Assembly: GCF_900142185.1 (NCBI RefSeq)
Contig: NZ_FQZZ01000007.1
Coordinates: forward strand, 142,955-206,954
Length of the DNA: 64,000 nt
DNA from: Lutimaribacter pacificus
GTDB taxonomy: Bacteria; Pseudomonadota; Alphaproteobacteria; Rhodobacterales; Rhodobacteraceae
Direction: 5' to 3'
Position 1 is the first letter of the stretch. Every line of letters starts with the position of its first letter. The notes under the pieces were generated by a model, which worked only from the letters and a program-made list of their open reading frames with translations, was not told where the DNA came from and did not search any database. The position numbers were made by a program, and so were the translations under genes. Shown piece after piece: positions 44,652 through 53,118 of the stretch.

Positions 44652-45539
44652 TTACACCCTTTCGATGTCGTGACGACCGAACAGCCCGTGCGGACGGATC
44701 ATGACCGTAAGAATGAGCACGGCAGCGACGATAAGCTCACGGCTTCCGCCTCCGACAAGCGGATCGAGGAAATCAGCGCCAACGTTTTCGACGACGCCCA
44801 GGATGATGCCCGCGATCACGGCGCCAAGGATACTGTCGAGACCACCGAGAACGGCAACCGTCAGACCTTTGAGAAGCAACAGCGACAGCGCCTGATCGAC
44901 ACCCTGAATCTCGCCCCATATAACGCCTGCGGCGACGGCAACAACGGATGCCAGCGCCCAAGAAAAGCCAACTCCGCGTTCAACCGAGATGCCGACCGAC
45001 CACGAAGCCATGTAATCATCCGCGATCGCCCGCAACTTGATCCCGGTCCGGGTTCGGAAAAACAGCATGAAGGCGACAAACAAGACGAGCGCAACACCGG
45101 CACCAACCAGATGGATGCGGCTGATGAATATGTCGCCCAGGAACAGCGGATCATAGCTGACGCCCAATTCCATCGAACGCGACGTCCCGCCCCAGATCGC
45201 AAGCGTTGTACCCCGCAGGAAAATGTCGAGGCCGAGTGTCAGCATCAAGATCATGACAACCGGCCGACCTGCGAGACGGCGCAGAGCAACACGCTCAATG
45301 CCGAACCCAAGGCCGAACATGACAACCGCAGCCAGAGGGATGGCCAGCCACAAGGGTAAACCCACGTCGCGTGCCAGCGCCAGGACCACATAGGCCCCGA
45401 CCATGGTCAACCCGCCCTGCGCCAGATTGGGCACCGAAGATGCCTTGTAAATCAGCACAAGGCCGATGGCGAATAGCGAGTACAGCAGACCCGTCAAGGC
45501 TCCGTTGATCGCAAGCTCTGATAGAAAGACCCAGTCCAT
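44652..45539 (-). CDS. livH: ABC transporter permease, LivH type
   Basis: A 295-residue membrane protein with the LivH pattern: INGALTGLLYSLFAIGLVLIY, KASSVPNLAQGGLTMVGAYV, LRRLAGRPVVMILMLTLGLD, GIKLRAIADDYMASWSVGIS and the end LGGLDSILGAVIAGIILGVVE. Its ATG directly abuts the stop of the ligase gene. With LivM it forms the transport channel. Confidence 0.93.
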   Translation of the reverse strand: MDWVFLSELAINGALTGLLYSLFAIGLVLIYKASSVPNLAQGGLTMVGAYVVLALARDVGLPLWLAIPLAAVVMFGLGFGIERVALRRLAGRPVVMILMLTLGLDIFLRGTTLAIWGGTSRSMELGVSYDPLFLGDIFISRIHLVGAGVALVLFVAFMLFFRTRTGIKLRAIADDYMASWSVGISVERGVGFSWALASVVAVAAGVIWGEIQGVDQALSLLLLKGLTVAVLGGLDSILGAVIAGIILGVVENVGADFLDPLVGGGSRELIVAAVLILTVMIRPHGLFGRHDIERV

Positions 45540-47459
45540 TTATACCTCCCTGATGGGAAGGCTTCTTTCGACCTTCCCTACTTCCCCGGTCTCGTAAGTC
45601 ACCTGCGCGCTTACATGGACCTCTTTTGAACCGTCGTAGAGCGCTGCGATCACGTCGGCATAGCGTTCCTGAACGACCTTCCGCCGCAGTTTTCGGGTTC
45701 GCGTGATTTCGCCATCGTCCGGGTCGAATTCTTTCGGCAGACTGACAAAGCGTTGCAGGCGCAATGGTTCGGTGACGGCCTTGTTGACCCGTTGGAAGGC
45801 CTCGCGAAGCAACGTCGCGACCTCTTCACGCTGAGAAAGATCGGCATAAGACACATAGGGCACGCCGTTCACCTCTGCCCAGTGGCCAACGGCTTCGAAA
45901 TCCACGCAGACCATAGCCGTCAATTCGTCAAGCCCGGCGCCGATTACGGCAGCATCCTTAATATAAGGGCTGAATTTCAACCGGTTCTCGATGTAGTTTG
46001 GCACAAACCGCTCGCCTCCGGCCGTATGCATGACCTCGGAGACGCGCCCCAGAACAACCAGGTGTCCATCTTCCTCCAAATACCCGGCATCACCTGTATG
46101 CAGCCACCCGCCCTCAAGGGCTTCGGCGGTCGCTTCGGGTTTGTTGAAGTACCCTTCGAATACGCTGTCCGAGCGTACCAAGATCTCCCCGTCCTCGGCG
46201 ATGGTCACCTCGACGCCGGGCGCGGGTTTGCCAACCGTATGAAGGCGCACTTCACCCGGAGACTGAATTGCATTGATCGCGCTGTTTTCGGTTTGGCCGT
46301 AGAGTTGGCGCAATTTGATTCCCAAGGCTCGGTAGAAAACAAAGGTGTCTTCGCCGATCGCTTCGCCGCCGGTGAACGCGTTCTTGAGGCGGCTCATTCC
46401 GAACTGGTCCTTGATCGGACCGAAAACAATTGCCTCACCCAAAAGTCGGCCCAAAGGCTCCAATATACCACCGCTTTTTCCGTTCAGCTTGCGTGTCTCA
46501 GCGGCGATGGCCCGATCCATGAAGAAATGATACAGCCATTTCTTGAAAGGGGTCGAATTCTCGATACCCACCTGGATTGTCGTCAGCATTTGGTCCCAGC
46601 TTCTCGGCGCCGCCAGATAGAAGGTCGGAGCGATCTCGCGCATGTCGCGCACGACCGTTTCCTGGCGCTCAGGCACATTCACGGTGAAACGCCAAAGGAG
46701 TGCCGCGGCAACGGTTATGGCGTAGTCTCCCACCCAGGCCATCGGCAAGTACGCGAGGATCTCCTCATTTTCGTCGAAGGCACCCGCCGCATGTCCATTC
46801 CGAGCAGCAGCAAGAACGTTCTTCTGACTCAGTACGATGCCCTTCGGCGCGCCCGTCGTTCCGGAGGAGTGCAGAAAAATGGCCGGATCTTCCGGCTTCG
46901 CACGACTAAGCAGTTCCTCACGCAGGCCCGGGGTTTCGTTCAGATCGTGCTGACCAACTTCGATCAGGTGATCCCAGGACATCAGCCCTTCAACCTCGTA
47001 GAAGCCAAGACCGCGCGCTTCATCATAAATGATGTGGTCGATGCCCTCGGCGCCGGCGTCCTTCAGTTCCAGGATCTTGTCAACCTGTTCCTGATCTTCC
47101 GCAATAGCCGCGACGATCTCCACTTCGCCAAGAAAGTGCCGGAGTTCTTCGAGCGTCGCGCCGGGATAGGCAGGCATTGCATAGGCACCAAGCAACGAAA
47201 CAGCCAGCATGCCGCCATAGAGCCGCGCACGGTTATCGCCCAGAACAAGCACTGCTTTGCCAGGCTTCACGCCGATTTTTTCAAGCCCAGCCGCACAGGC
47301 CACCACCTCTTGGGCGTATTCCGCCCAGGTGGTTTCTTTCCATATCCCACGCTCTTTTTCGCGACGGGCGATATCCTTTCCGTGGAGCGACGCGTTCTTC
47401 GCCAGAAGTGCACCAATCGTTTCGCCGCCTGAAGACCGGTTCTTCGTAAAATCAGTCAT
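45540..47459 (-). CDS. Long-chain acyl-CoA synthetase (AMP-forming) inside the liv operon
   Basis: A 639-residue adenylate-forming enzyme. The P-loop SSGTTGAPKGIVLSQKN is at about 201-217, followed by AYLPMAWVGDYAI, LRQLYGQTENSAINAIQ (A5), GGWLHTGDAGYLEEDGHLVV (A7) and GRVSEVMHTAGGERFVP (A8-like), and a C-terminal domain with ITRTRKLRRKVVQERY. The length and the long insert resemble FadD15-type synthetases for bulky acids. It lies between livG (8-base overlap) and livH (no gap), so uptake and CoA activation of the same carboxylate are co-expressed. Confidence 0.93.
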   Translation of the reverse strand: MTDFTKNRSSGGETIGALLAKNASLHGKDIARREKERGIWKETTWAEYAQEVVACAAGLEKIGVKPGKAVLVLGDNRARLYGGMLAVSLLGAYAMPAYPGATLEELRHFLGEVEIVAAIAEDQEQVDKILELKDAGAEGIDHIIYDEARGLGFYEVEGLMSWDHLIEVGQHDLNETPGLREELLSRAKPEDPAIFLHSSGTTGAPKGIVLSQKNVLAAARNGHAAGAFDENEEILAYLPMAWVGDYAITVAAALLWRFTVNVPERQETVVRDMREIAPTFYLAAPRSWDQMLTTIQVGIENSTPFKKWLYHFFMDRAIAAETRKLNGKSGGILEPLGRLLGEAIVFGPIKDQFGMSRLKNAFTGGEAIGEDTFVFYRALGIKLRQLYGQTENSAINAIQSPGEVRLHTVGKPAPGVEVTIAEDGEILVRSDSVFEGYFNKPEATAEALEGGWLHTGDAGYLEEDGHLVVLGRVSEVMHTAGGERFVPNYIENRLKFSPYIKDAAVIGAGLDELTAMVCVDFEAVGHWAEVNGVPYVSYADLSQREEVATLLREAFQRVNKAVTEPLRLQRFVSLPKEFDPDDGEITRTRKLRRKVVQERYADVIAALYDGSKEVHVSAQVTYETGEVGKVERSLPIREV

Positions 47460-48258
47460 GCGACCCTCCGATATATGCCTCGATGACCCGCGGGTCCTTC
47501 ACAACCTCCTTGGGGATGCCACTGGCGATCATTTCACCGTAATTCAGTGCCAGCATCCGATCACAAATGCCGGTGATGACATCCATATGGTGTTCGATCA
47601 GCAGAACGCTGACGCCGCGTTCGGCACGGGCATCCAGAATGAAACGGGACATATACCCTTTCTCTTCCTGGTTCATGCCGGCCATCGGTTCATCGAGAAT
47701 CAGCATTTGTGGCTCGGCCACCAATGCCCGCGCCAGCTCGACCCGTTTTTTCAACCCGATCGGAAGACCATCGACCAACTCATGCCGGATGCTCTCGAGT
47801 TGCAGAAACTCGATCACCTCCTCGACGATTTTACGGTTCTCGATTTCTTCACGCTGTGCTGCCCACCAATATAGCGCCGTACGCAAAACGCCTGGGCTCA
47901 TGTGGATGTGCCGCCCGAGCAGGATGTTGTCCAGAACGCTCATCCCGTTGAACAGGGCAAGATTTTGGAACGTCCTGGCAACCCCAAGCTTGGCAACCTT
48001 GTGAGGCGCTGTGCCCGTGATGTCTTTTCCTGCCAGCCGGACTTTGCCCTCGTTTGGCGGATAAAATCCGGTAATTGCGTTCGTCAGTGTTGTCTTGCCG
48101 CTGCCATTCGGACCGACAAGTCCAAAGATTTCCCCTTGCCGGATAACAAGGTCCACACCGGTGACAGCGACGATGCCGCCGAACCGTCGTTCGACCCCGC
48201 TGCACTCCAGTATCGCCCCATCATCGGCTCCGATTGCTGTTTTAGTCTTTGTCGTCAT
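47452..48258 (-). CDS. livG: ABC transporter ATP-binding protein, LivG type
   Basis: A 268-residue ATPase with Walker A GPNGSGKTTLTNAITG (about 44-59), GVARTFQNLALFNGMSVLDN, and Walker B LILDEPMAGMNQEEK. The ABC signature, LSYGxQR in typical LivG, reads LPIGLKKRVELARAL. The C-terminal YGEMIASGIPKEVVKDPRVIEAYIG is characteristic of LivG. It is the second gene of the operon that starts with the SDR gene. Confidence 0.92.
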   Translation of the reverse strand: MTTKTKTAIGADDGAILECSGVERRFGGIVAVTGVDLVIRQGEIFGLVGPNGSGKTTLTNAITGFYPPNEGKVRLAGKDITGTAPHKVAKLGVARTFQNLALFNGMSVLDNILLGRHIHMSPGVLRTALYWWAAQREEIENRKIVEEVIEFLQLESIRHELVDGLPIGLKKRVELARALVAEPQMLILDEPMAGMNQEEKGYMSRFILDARAERGVSVLLIEHHMDVITGICDRMLALNYGEMIASGIPKEVVKDPRVIEAYIGGSHD

Positions 48259-48295
48259 CTAGATCCCGTTGTCCCCCTAAGGTTCACGGCCATCA

Positions 48296-49150
48296 TCAGG
48301 TAATCCGGAAGTAGTCCGGCCGCCCCGTTGGCCATGGATCCCCCCACAATTGCTGCCCACCGTCGATGTTCAGAACTTCACCGGTTACGAATTTCCCTGA
48401 ATTCGCCGCCATATAGACAACCCCTTCAGCGACATCCCATTCGTCCCCGGCGTGCCGCATCGGATTGGAGTCCTGAAAGGTCGCAGAACCCTCCGGAGGG
48501 TAGTTCCCGAAACCGTTGCTTTCGCAGCAACCCGGCGCCACGCAGTTCACTCGGATACCGTGCGGAGCCCACTCCACCGCAACCGACTTGGACAGGTAAA
48601 CTACCCCTGCCCGGGCCGCACAGGTATGCGCGATGCCGGGCATGCCGCGCCAGATATCGGCCACGATGTTGACGATGGAGCCCGATTGCTTGTTGGCGAC
48701 CCAGTGGCGCGCCGTGGATTGCATCATCCACCACGTGCCGTTCAGGTTGGTGTCTATGACCGCATTCCAGCCCTTTGGACTAAACTCCAACGCTGCTTGC
48801 GGAAACTGACCCCCAGCATTGTTCACCAATACGTCAATCGCCCCGAACTCCTGGTTCGTCTTGGCGACAAAATCCTCGACCTGCTCAGGCTCCCGGATGG
48901 TCATTGGCACAGCGAAGACTTTACCCCCGAAACTTTCGAGGAACTCCCTCGCCAAAGCCAGTTTCTCTTCGTTGCGTCCATTGATCGCCAGATTGGCCCC
49001 GAGCCTCGCGAACAGGGTCGCAATTGCCAGCCCCAATCCGCCTCCAGCGCCGGTCACCACAACGGTTTTGCCGCTGAATAAATCGCTCGCGTAAACGGTT
49101 GCACGTTTCGACAGGTCCTCCTTCGAAGACCCGAACTGCGTCTTATGCAT
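48296..49150 (-). CDS. SDR family protein resembling peroxisomal trans-2-enoyl-CoA reductase
   Basis: A 284-residue short-chain dehydrogenase-fold protein with the nucleotide motif TGAGGGLGLAIA at about 34-45 and NNAG at about 112. At the catalytic region it reads GSIVNIVADIWRGMPGIAHT followed by CAARAGVVYLSKS, so the classical Ser/Tyr/Lys set is altered; the ARAGV block is shared with peroxisomal enoyl-CoA and 2,4-dienoyl-CoA reductases. A reductase of enoyl- or dienoyl-CoA is therefore likely. GGGAGGAGG before the ATG at 49150 decides the start. It heads the liv-ligase operon behind the palindrome at 49192. Confidence 0.87.
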   Translation of the reverse strand: MHKTQFGSSKEDLSKRATVYASDLFSGKTVVVTGAGGGLGLAIATLFARLGANLAINGRNEEKLALAREFLESFGGKVFAVPMTIREPEQVEDFVAKTNQEFGAIDVLVNNAGGQFPQAALEFSPKGWNAVIDTNLNGTWWMMQSTARHWVANKQSGSIVNIVADIWRGMPGIAHTCAARAGVVYLSKSVAVEWAPHGIRVNCVAPGCCESNGFGNYPPEGSATFQDSNPMRHAGDEWDVAEGVVYMAANSGKFVTGEVLNIDGGQQLWGDPWPTGRPDYFRIT

Positions 49151-49191
49151 GACGCCTCCTCCCATTCCCCTTAAGGGGCAGTTGTCACTAA

Positions 49192-49207
49192 TCTAACGCG
49201 CGTTAGA
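49192..49207. promoter_or_regulatory. TCTAACGCGCGTTAGA operator upstream of the SDR-liv operon
   Basis: A perfect 16-bp palindrome, 42 bases before the SDR start codon, with the same TCTAAC/GTTAGA arms as the sites at 29328 and 32989 but a GCGC core. Conservation of the arms with a variable core is what a dimeric repressor site shows. Confidence 0.78.
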
Positions 49208-49255
49208 AAATTGGTCAAGACACCTTTTCCCACCAGCCCCGCCCGTTATCTCAGA

Positions 49256-50002
49256 TCAGTAAGACATTGGAAGTCCAAGGGCTTTTTCTGCTATGAACGA
49301 CAAAAGCATCTGCGGTGTCACCGGTACGATGCGGAACAGCAGAGCTTCCCGTACCAGTCGCTCCACGTGATATTCCTTGGCGTATCCGAATCCGCCAAAT
49401 GTAATTTGCGCGGCTTCGGTCGCCTCAACCGCGGCGTCGGCGGCCAAAAGCTTGGCAGCGTTCGCCTCGACGCCGCAGGGTTCTCCCGCATCGTAGAGGG
49501 CTGCAGCGTGCATCACCATGAGATTGGCAGATTCCACCCGCGCCCAGGCTTTGGCGAGTGGATGCTGAACACCCTGATTTTGGCCGATCGGGCGGTCAAA
49601 AATCACACGTTCGTTTGCATAATGCGCCGCTCGCGCCAGTGCGTTGCGCGCAATACCGATGCATTCACCGGCCACCAGGATGCGTTCGGGATTCAACCCG
49701 TGCAAAATTTGTCTAAAGCCTTTGCCCTCCTCCCCGATCAGGTCCTCAGCCGGAATCGGCAACCCATCGATGAAGACTTCGTTAGAATCGACAGCCTTTC
49801 GACCCATCTTTTCGATCTCTCGCACGTCAACGAAATTTCGGTCGAGATCTGTATAGAACAGGCTCAGCCCTTCGGTCGGGCTGCTCACATCCTCAAGCCG
49901 CGTTGTTCTGGCCAGAAGCAACATCTTGTCTGCCACCTGCGCGGTAGAAATCCAGACTTTTTGTCCGTGCACGACATATCTGTCCCCCCGCCACTTCGCA
50001 AC
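49256..50002 (-). pseudogene. Acyl-CoA dehydrogenase truncated by IS256-family insertion
   Basis: The reading frame is open from the left boundary of the insertion sequence (50002) to the stop at 49256 and encodes the middle and C-terminal domains: GDRYVVHGQKVWIST, NEVFIDGLPIPAEDLIGEEG, NPERILVAGECIGIARNALA, RVIFDRPIGQNQGVQHPLA and FGGFGYAKEYHVERLVREAL. The N-terminal domain, some 130-150 residues including the SEPxxGSD motif, is missing. The lost part is not found on the other side of the insertion element. A GTG at 49972 could start a 238-residue fragment, but it would lack essential FAD contacts. Confidence 0.9.
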
Positions 50003-51397
50003 GAGCTATGCTGGGAAATGGGTGACGGTGTTTGAGAAGGCGGCGTATCGTGGCGGGTGTCGAAGCCTGCCAGAACTTCCAGAAGGAACGATACGCCTAT
50101 GACGAAGAATACCGACATCATCGCCCTGCGTCAGCCGGAATCTGTTGACGATCCGCTGACCGAGATTGCCCGGGATGGGGCGCGCCGGATGCTGGCCGCT
50201 GCACTTCGGGCAGAGGCTGACGCCTTCGTCGCTCAGCATGCCGAAGAGGTCCTGCCGGATGGCCGGCAGCGTATCGTCCGGCATGGGTATGGGCCGGAGC
50301 GAAGCATCCAGACCGGGATCGGCGCGCTTGATGTGCGCCGCCCGAAGGTGCGAGACCGCGCGGCCGGACCTGCTGACGAGAAGGTGCGGTTCAGCTCCGC
50401 CATCCTGCCGAAATGGGCGCGGCGGTCGCGCAGCCTCGATGCCCTGCTGCCAGTCCTCTACCTGCGCGGCATTTCCACCGGCGACTTCCGGGAGGCGCTC
50501 TCTGCGATCTTGGGGGCGGAGGCGCCAAACCTGTCGCCGGGCGTAATCTCGCGCCTGACCGGGGAATGGCAGCAGGAACATGACCGCTGGCAGCGCCGTG
50601 ATCTTTCGGCGCGGCGGTATGTCTACATCTGGGCGGACGGCGTCTACCTCCAGGCCCGGATGGAGCCGCAGGCCGAGTGCATGCTGGTCATTCTGGGCGC
50701 CACGCCCGAAGGGAAGAAGGAACTGGTCGGCTTCCAGATCGGCGTTCGGGAAAGCGCGCAGAGTTGGCGCGAGTTGCCGGTCGACATCAAGGCCCGCGGC
50801 CTTGCCGTCCCGCCGGAGATCGCCGTGGGAGACGGGGCCATGGGGTTCTGGAAGGCGCTCGACGAGGTCTTCCCCGGCACGCGTCATCAGCGCTGTTGGG
50901 TCCACAAGATCGCCAACGTGCTGAACAAGTTCCCGAAATCGATGCAGCCGACGGTGAAGGCCGACCTGCGCGAGATATGGCAGGCCGAGACCCGCGCTAA
51001 GGCCAAGGCCGCCATGGACATCTTCGCCGAGAAATATGGGATCAAATACGAGAAGGCGGTAAACTGCCTGACAAAAGACCGCGACGCGCTGCTGGCGTTC
51101 TATGACTTCCCGGCCGACCATTGGGATCACCTGCGCACGGGCAACCCAATCGAAAGCGTCTTCGCCACCGTCCGGCACAGGACCGTCCGAACCAAGGGGG
51201 CGCTGTCGCAAACGACAGCGAAGCTGATGGTGTTCAAGCTCGTTCAGACCGCCGCCAAAACATGGCGCCGCCTGAAGGGCGCGAACCAGTTGCCTTTGGT
51301 CATCGAAGGCGTCACATTCACCGACGGTGTCGCCGAGAACGACACCGAAAACCGCGCCGCGTGATCAAGCCGCATCACCCAGATTTCAGCATAGCTC
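50003..51397 (+). mobile_element. IS256-family insertion sequence
   Basis: About 1.4 kb bounded by imperfect inverted repeats: GAGCTATGCTGGGAAATGGG at the left end (from 50003) and, on the opposite strand, GAGCTATGCTGAAATCTGGG at the right end (from 51397 leftwards). It contains one transposase gene. IS256 elements usually duplicate 8-9 bp of target; the flanks here (TTCGCAAC before, TGGATAAG after) do not match. The left flank is a cut acyl-CoA dehydrogenase gene and the right flank a cut parE gene. Confidence 0.85.
50099..51364 (+). CDS. IS256 family transposase
   Basis: A 421-residue DDE transposase of the IS256/Mutator group. The catalytic residues are visible in context: Asp in YIWADGVYLQAR (about 179), Asp in VGDGAMGFWKALDEV (about 243) and Glu in NPIESVFATVRHRTVRTKG (about 350). 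The usual CWVHKIANVLNKFPKS block is between the last two. The ATG at 50099 is chosen over one at 50057, since the longer N-terminus is unusual for the family. Intact, so the element may still be mobile. Confidence 0.94.
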   Translation: MTKNTDIIALRQPESVDDPLTEIARDGARRMLAAALRAEADAFVAQHAEEVLPDGRQRIVRHGYGPERSIQTGIGALDVRRPKVRDRAAGPADEKVRFSSAILPKWARRSRSLDALLPVLYLRGISTGDFREALSAILGAEAPNLSPGVISRLTGEWQQEHDRWQRRDLSARRYVYIWADGVYLQARMEPQAECMLVILGATPEGKKELVGFQIGVRESAQSWRELPVDIKARGLAVPPEIAVGDGAMGFWKALDEVFPGTRHQRCWVHKIANVLNKFPKSMQPTVKADLREIWQAETRAKAKAAMDIFAEKYGIKYEKAVNCLTKDRDALLAFYDFPADHWDHLRTGNPIESVFATVRHRTVRTKGALSQTTAKLMVFKLVQTAAKTWRRLKGANQLPLVIEGVTFTDGVAENDTENRAA

Positions 51398-51550
51398 TGG
51401 ATAAGCTGCAAGCAAGTCAAAGAGCGCGAACAGGCCATCTGCGTAGCGCTCGGCTTGACTCATGTCCCATTCCGCCGCGCCCTGGATCCAAATGTCCGCA
51501 AGATCGGCTTCCGCTGCAGGACGGATGGTCCATCTGCTATTTTCCGGCAT
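51386..51550 (-). pseudogene. parE: parE toxin gene cut by the IS256-family element
   Basis: The first about 51 codons of a RelE/ParE-type toxin (MPENSRWTIRPAAEADLADI, then WDMSQAERYADGLFALFDLL) run into the right end of the insertion sequence at 51397. After that only Glu-Leu-Cys and a stop codon read from the element's terminal repeat. A normal ParE has about 95-100 residues, so the second half of the fold is gone and the toxin should be inactive. It overlaps parD by 14 bases, the usual arrangement. Confidence 0.82.
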
Positions 51551-51782
51551 GCTTCGCGTGCATCCGGGCCTTGAACGCGTTGCAGTCAAACGACTTTGCC
51601 GGGCCGCTGGCGATTCCGGCATCAACCGCTGCCTGGATTTCAGCGATTGCATCGTGCCGCATCCTGTCGCGCCGGATCAGGTCACGGACATAATCGCTCG
51701 AGTTGGCGTAGCGTCCCGACTTCGCCTGATCCTCGACCCAGGACTTCATCGGATCCGGCAGCGAGATGTTCATGGTGCCCAT
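51537..51782 (-). CDS. parD: ParD/CopG-type antitoxin
   Basis: An 81-residue ribbon-helix-helix antitoxin: MGTMNISLPDPMKSWVEDQA, SGRYANSSDYVRDLIRRD, then a C-terminal toxin-binding helix with DAGIASGPAKSFD. ParD binds ParE and represses its own operon. The ATG at 51782 has AAGGAG six bases upstream. Its toxin gene downstream is broken by the insertion sequence, so the antitoxin is now an orphan. Confidence 0.9.
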   Translation of the reverse strand: MGTMNISLPDPMKSWVEDQAKSGRYANSSDYVRDLIRRDRMRHDAIAEIQAAVDAGIASGPAKSFDCNAFKARMHAKHAGK

Positions 51783-51860
51783 GGCTGTCTCCTTCGCGGC
51801 GAGGATATGGCAAGCTTTGCCATCAAGCAACCGTCTCCCCCTGCCCTGCTCGGCCAATCC

Positions 51861-52305
51861 GTCGTTTATTAGTGTTATCTAAAATTGCAAATGGCCCGTT
51901 TTCATGCCCCTGATAGGCTATGCGCGCGTATCCACAGAGGATCAGACCCCCCTGCCCCAGTCCGAGGCGCTGCAATCGGCGGGATGCGCCGAGATCTTTG
52001 AAGAGCACGCCTCAGGCGGCAATCGTGCGCGTCCGGTGCTTGCACGTGTGCTGGAGCGGATCGGCAAGGGCGACACGCTGGTCGTCGTCCGGATCGACCG
52101 CCTCGCGCGGTCTTTGTCGCACCTTCTCGAGGTGATTGAGCGTCTGGAGGCCAAGGGCGCCTTCTTCCGCTCCCTGCAGGACCCCATCGACACTGCATCG
52201 CCGCAAGGCAAGTTTAGGCTGCAGGTTCTGGACGCCGCGGCCGAGTTCGAACGCGCCCTAATCCGTGAGCGCACGAAGGCCGGGCTTGTCTCTGCGCGCG
52301 CCAAA
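51861..52305 (+). repeat. Inverted repeat, copy 1 (recombinase gene and its upstream region)
   Basis: About 445 bp that recur almost identically but inverted at 60077-60521. The repeat starts 43 bases before the recombinase ATG (GTCGTTTATTAGTGTTATCT) and ends after codon 134 of the gene. It brackets the replication module on the left. Confidence 0.9.
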
Positions 52306-52777
52306 GACCCCGCTGCGCTGCGCAAGGTGCGGCTGGCGCGACAGGACGGCTATATGGAGCGCTTGGACGAGACCGCGCAGGATTGGGTGCCCCACGTGCG
52401 CCGCTTGCGCCCCGATATTGCTTGGGAAGACGTGCTGCGGATTATCAATGGCCCCCCTGCCCCCAGATCGCCATTGGACCCAAAGCCGCCTGCTCCGCGC
52501 TGTGAAGGCCTATGTCAGAGACGGTTTCCTGCCTGCCGAGGTGCTTCGGCGCGCCGGACGCCGCGAAACCGATGACCGCCTGCCGGCCATCGTGGCGGCC
52601 ATCAAAGGGTCGGACCCAGATATCACGCTACAAGCGATCTGCGACCGGTTGGAATCCATGCGTGAGCGCACCCCTCGAGGCCGCACCAGCTGGCAACCGT
52701 CCTCCGTCAGGATGCTGTTGGAACGGGCGGAGCGGCTTGGCCTAATTTCATCAGAATCGGCTCACCCCCAACCGTAA
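51904..52777 (+). pseudogene. Serine recombinase (resolvase family) with frameshift
   Basis: The N-terminal catalytic domain is complete: GYARVSTEDQ with the nucleophilic Ser at residue 10, IGKGDTLVVVRIDRLARSL and EFERALIRERTKAGL. The frame is interrupted at a run of six C (52452-52457): the zero frame continues to a nonsense tail ending at 52575, while the +1 frame carries the expected C-terminal part (LLRAVKAYVRDGFLPAEVLR, SWQPSSVRMLLERAERLGLI) to 52777. One extra C explains both. Either a true frameshift, a sequencing error in the C-run, or slippage could be the cause. Confidence 0.85.
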
Positions 52778-53118
52778 CTAGCAGAGACCCAAACAGCTGA
52801 ATCTATCGCTCCAGACACCGTCAGAAGGTCAATTGTGCCATTGGTTGCATGGGTTTAGCCAATACCGTCCAAAAAATGCTCATGAGTGGCCTGAAGCACG
52901 GTCTTGTGGATTTATTACCATAAAATCAAAAACTTGCGGGTATCTTTATGTGACTTACGTATTGGTGCTGTGGATAACTTTCACACTACATCTAGATTCT
53001 TCTTGCCGGACTCACTTGATCGTGGCATTCCCGTTCTGACGGCAAAACGCGTCAGACGCGCTGTACACCGTCAGAATGACCAAGAGCCTCAACAGAGGCC
53101 GAGAGTGGGCGGCAGGAC
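52778..53118. promoter_or_regulatory. Upstream control region of repABC
   Basis: About 340 AT-richer bases before repA without a gene. The 9-mer CCGTCAGAA occurs at 52818-52826 and 53068-53076 and inverted at 53034-53042 (TTCTGACGG); the last two form an inverted pair around a small palindrome GCGTCAGACGC at 53050-53060. These may be operators for RepA autoregulation. A perfect DnaA box lies inside (next entry). Confidence 0.55.
52969..52977 (-). promoter_or_regulatory. DnaA box
   Basis: TGTGGATAA on the plus strand is the exact complement of the consensus DnaA box TTATCCACA. It stands 142 bases before repA in the AT-rich leader. Whether it contributes to initiation or to regulation cannot be told from sequence. 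Confidence 0.55.

Noticed and set aside
49985..51410. Search for an 8-9 bp target duplication around the IS256-family element
   Set aside because: The flanking octamers (TTCGCAAC and TGGATAAG) do not match, nor do shifts of one or two bases; no duplication is claimed.
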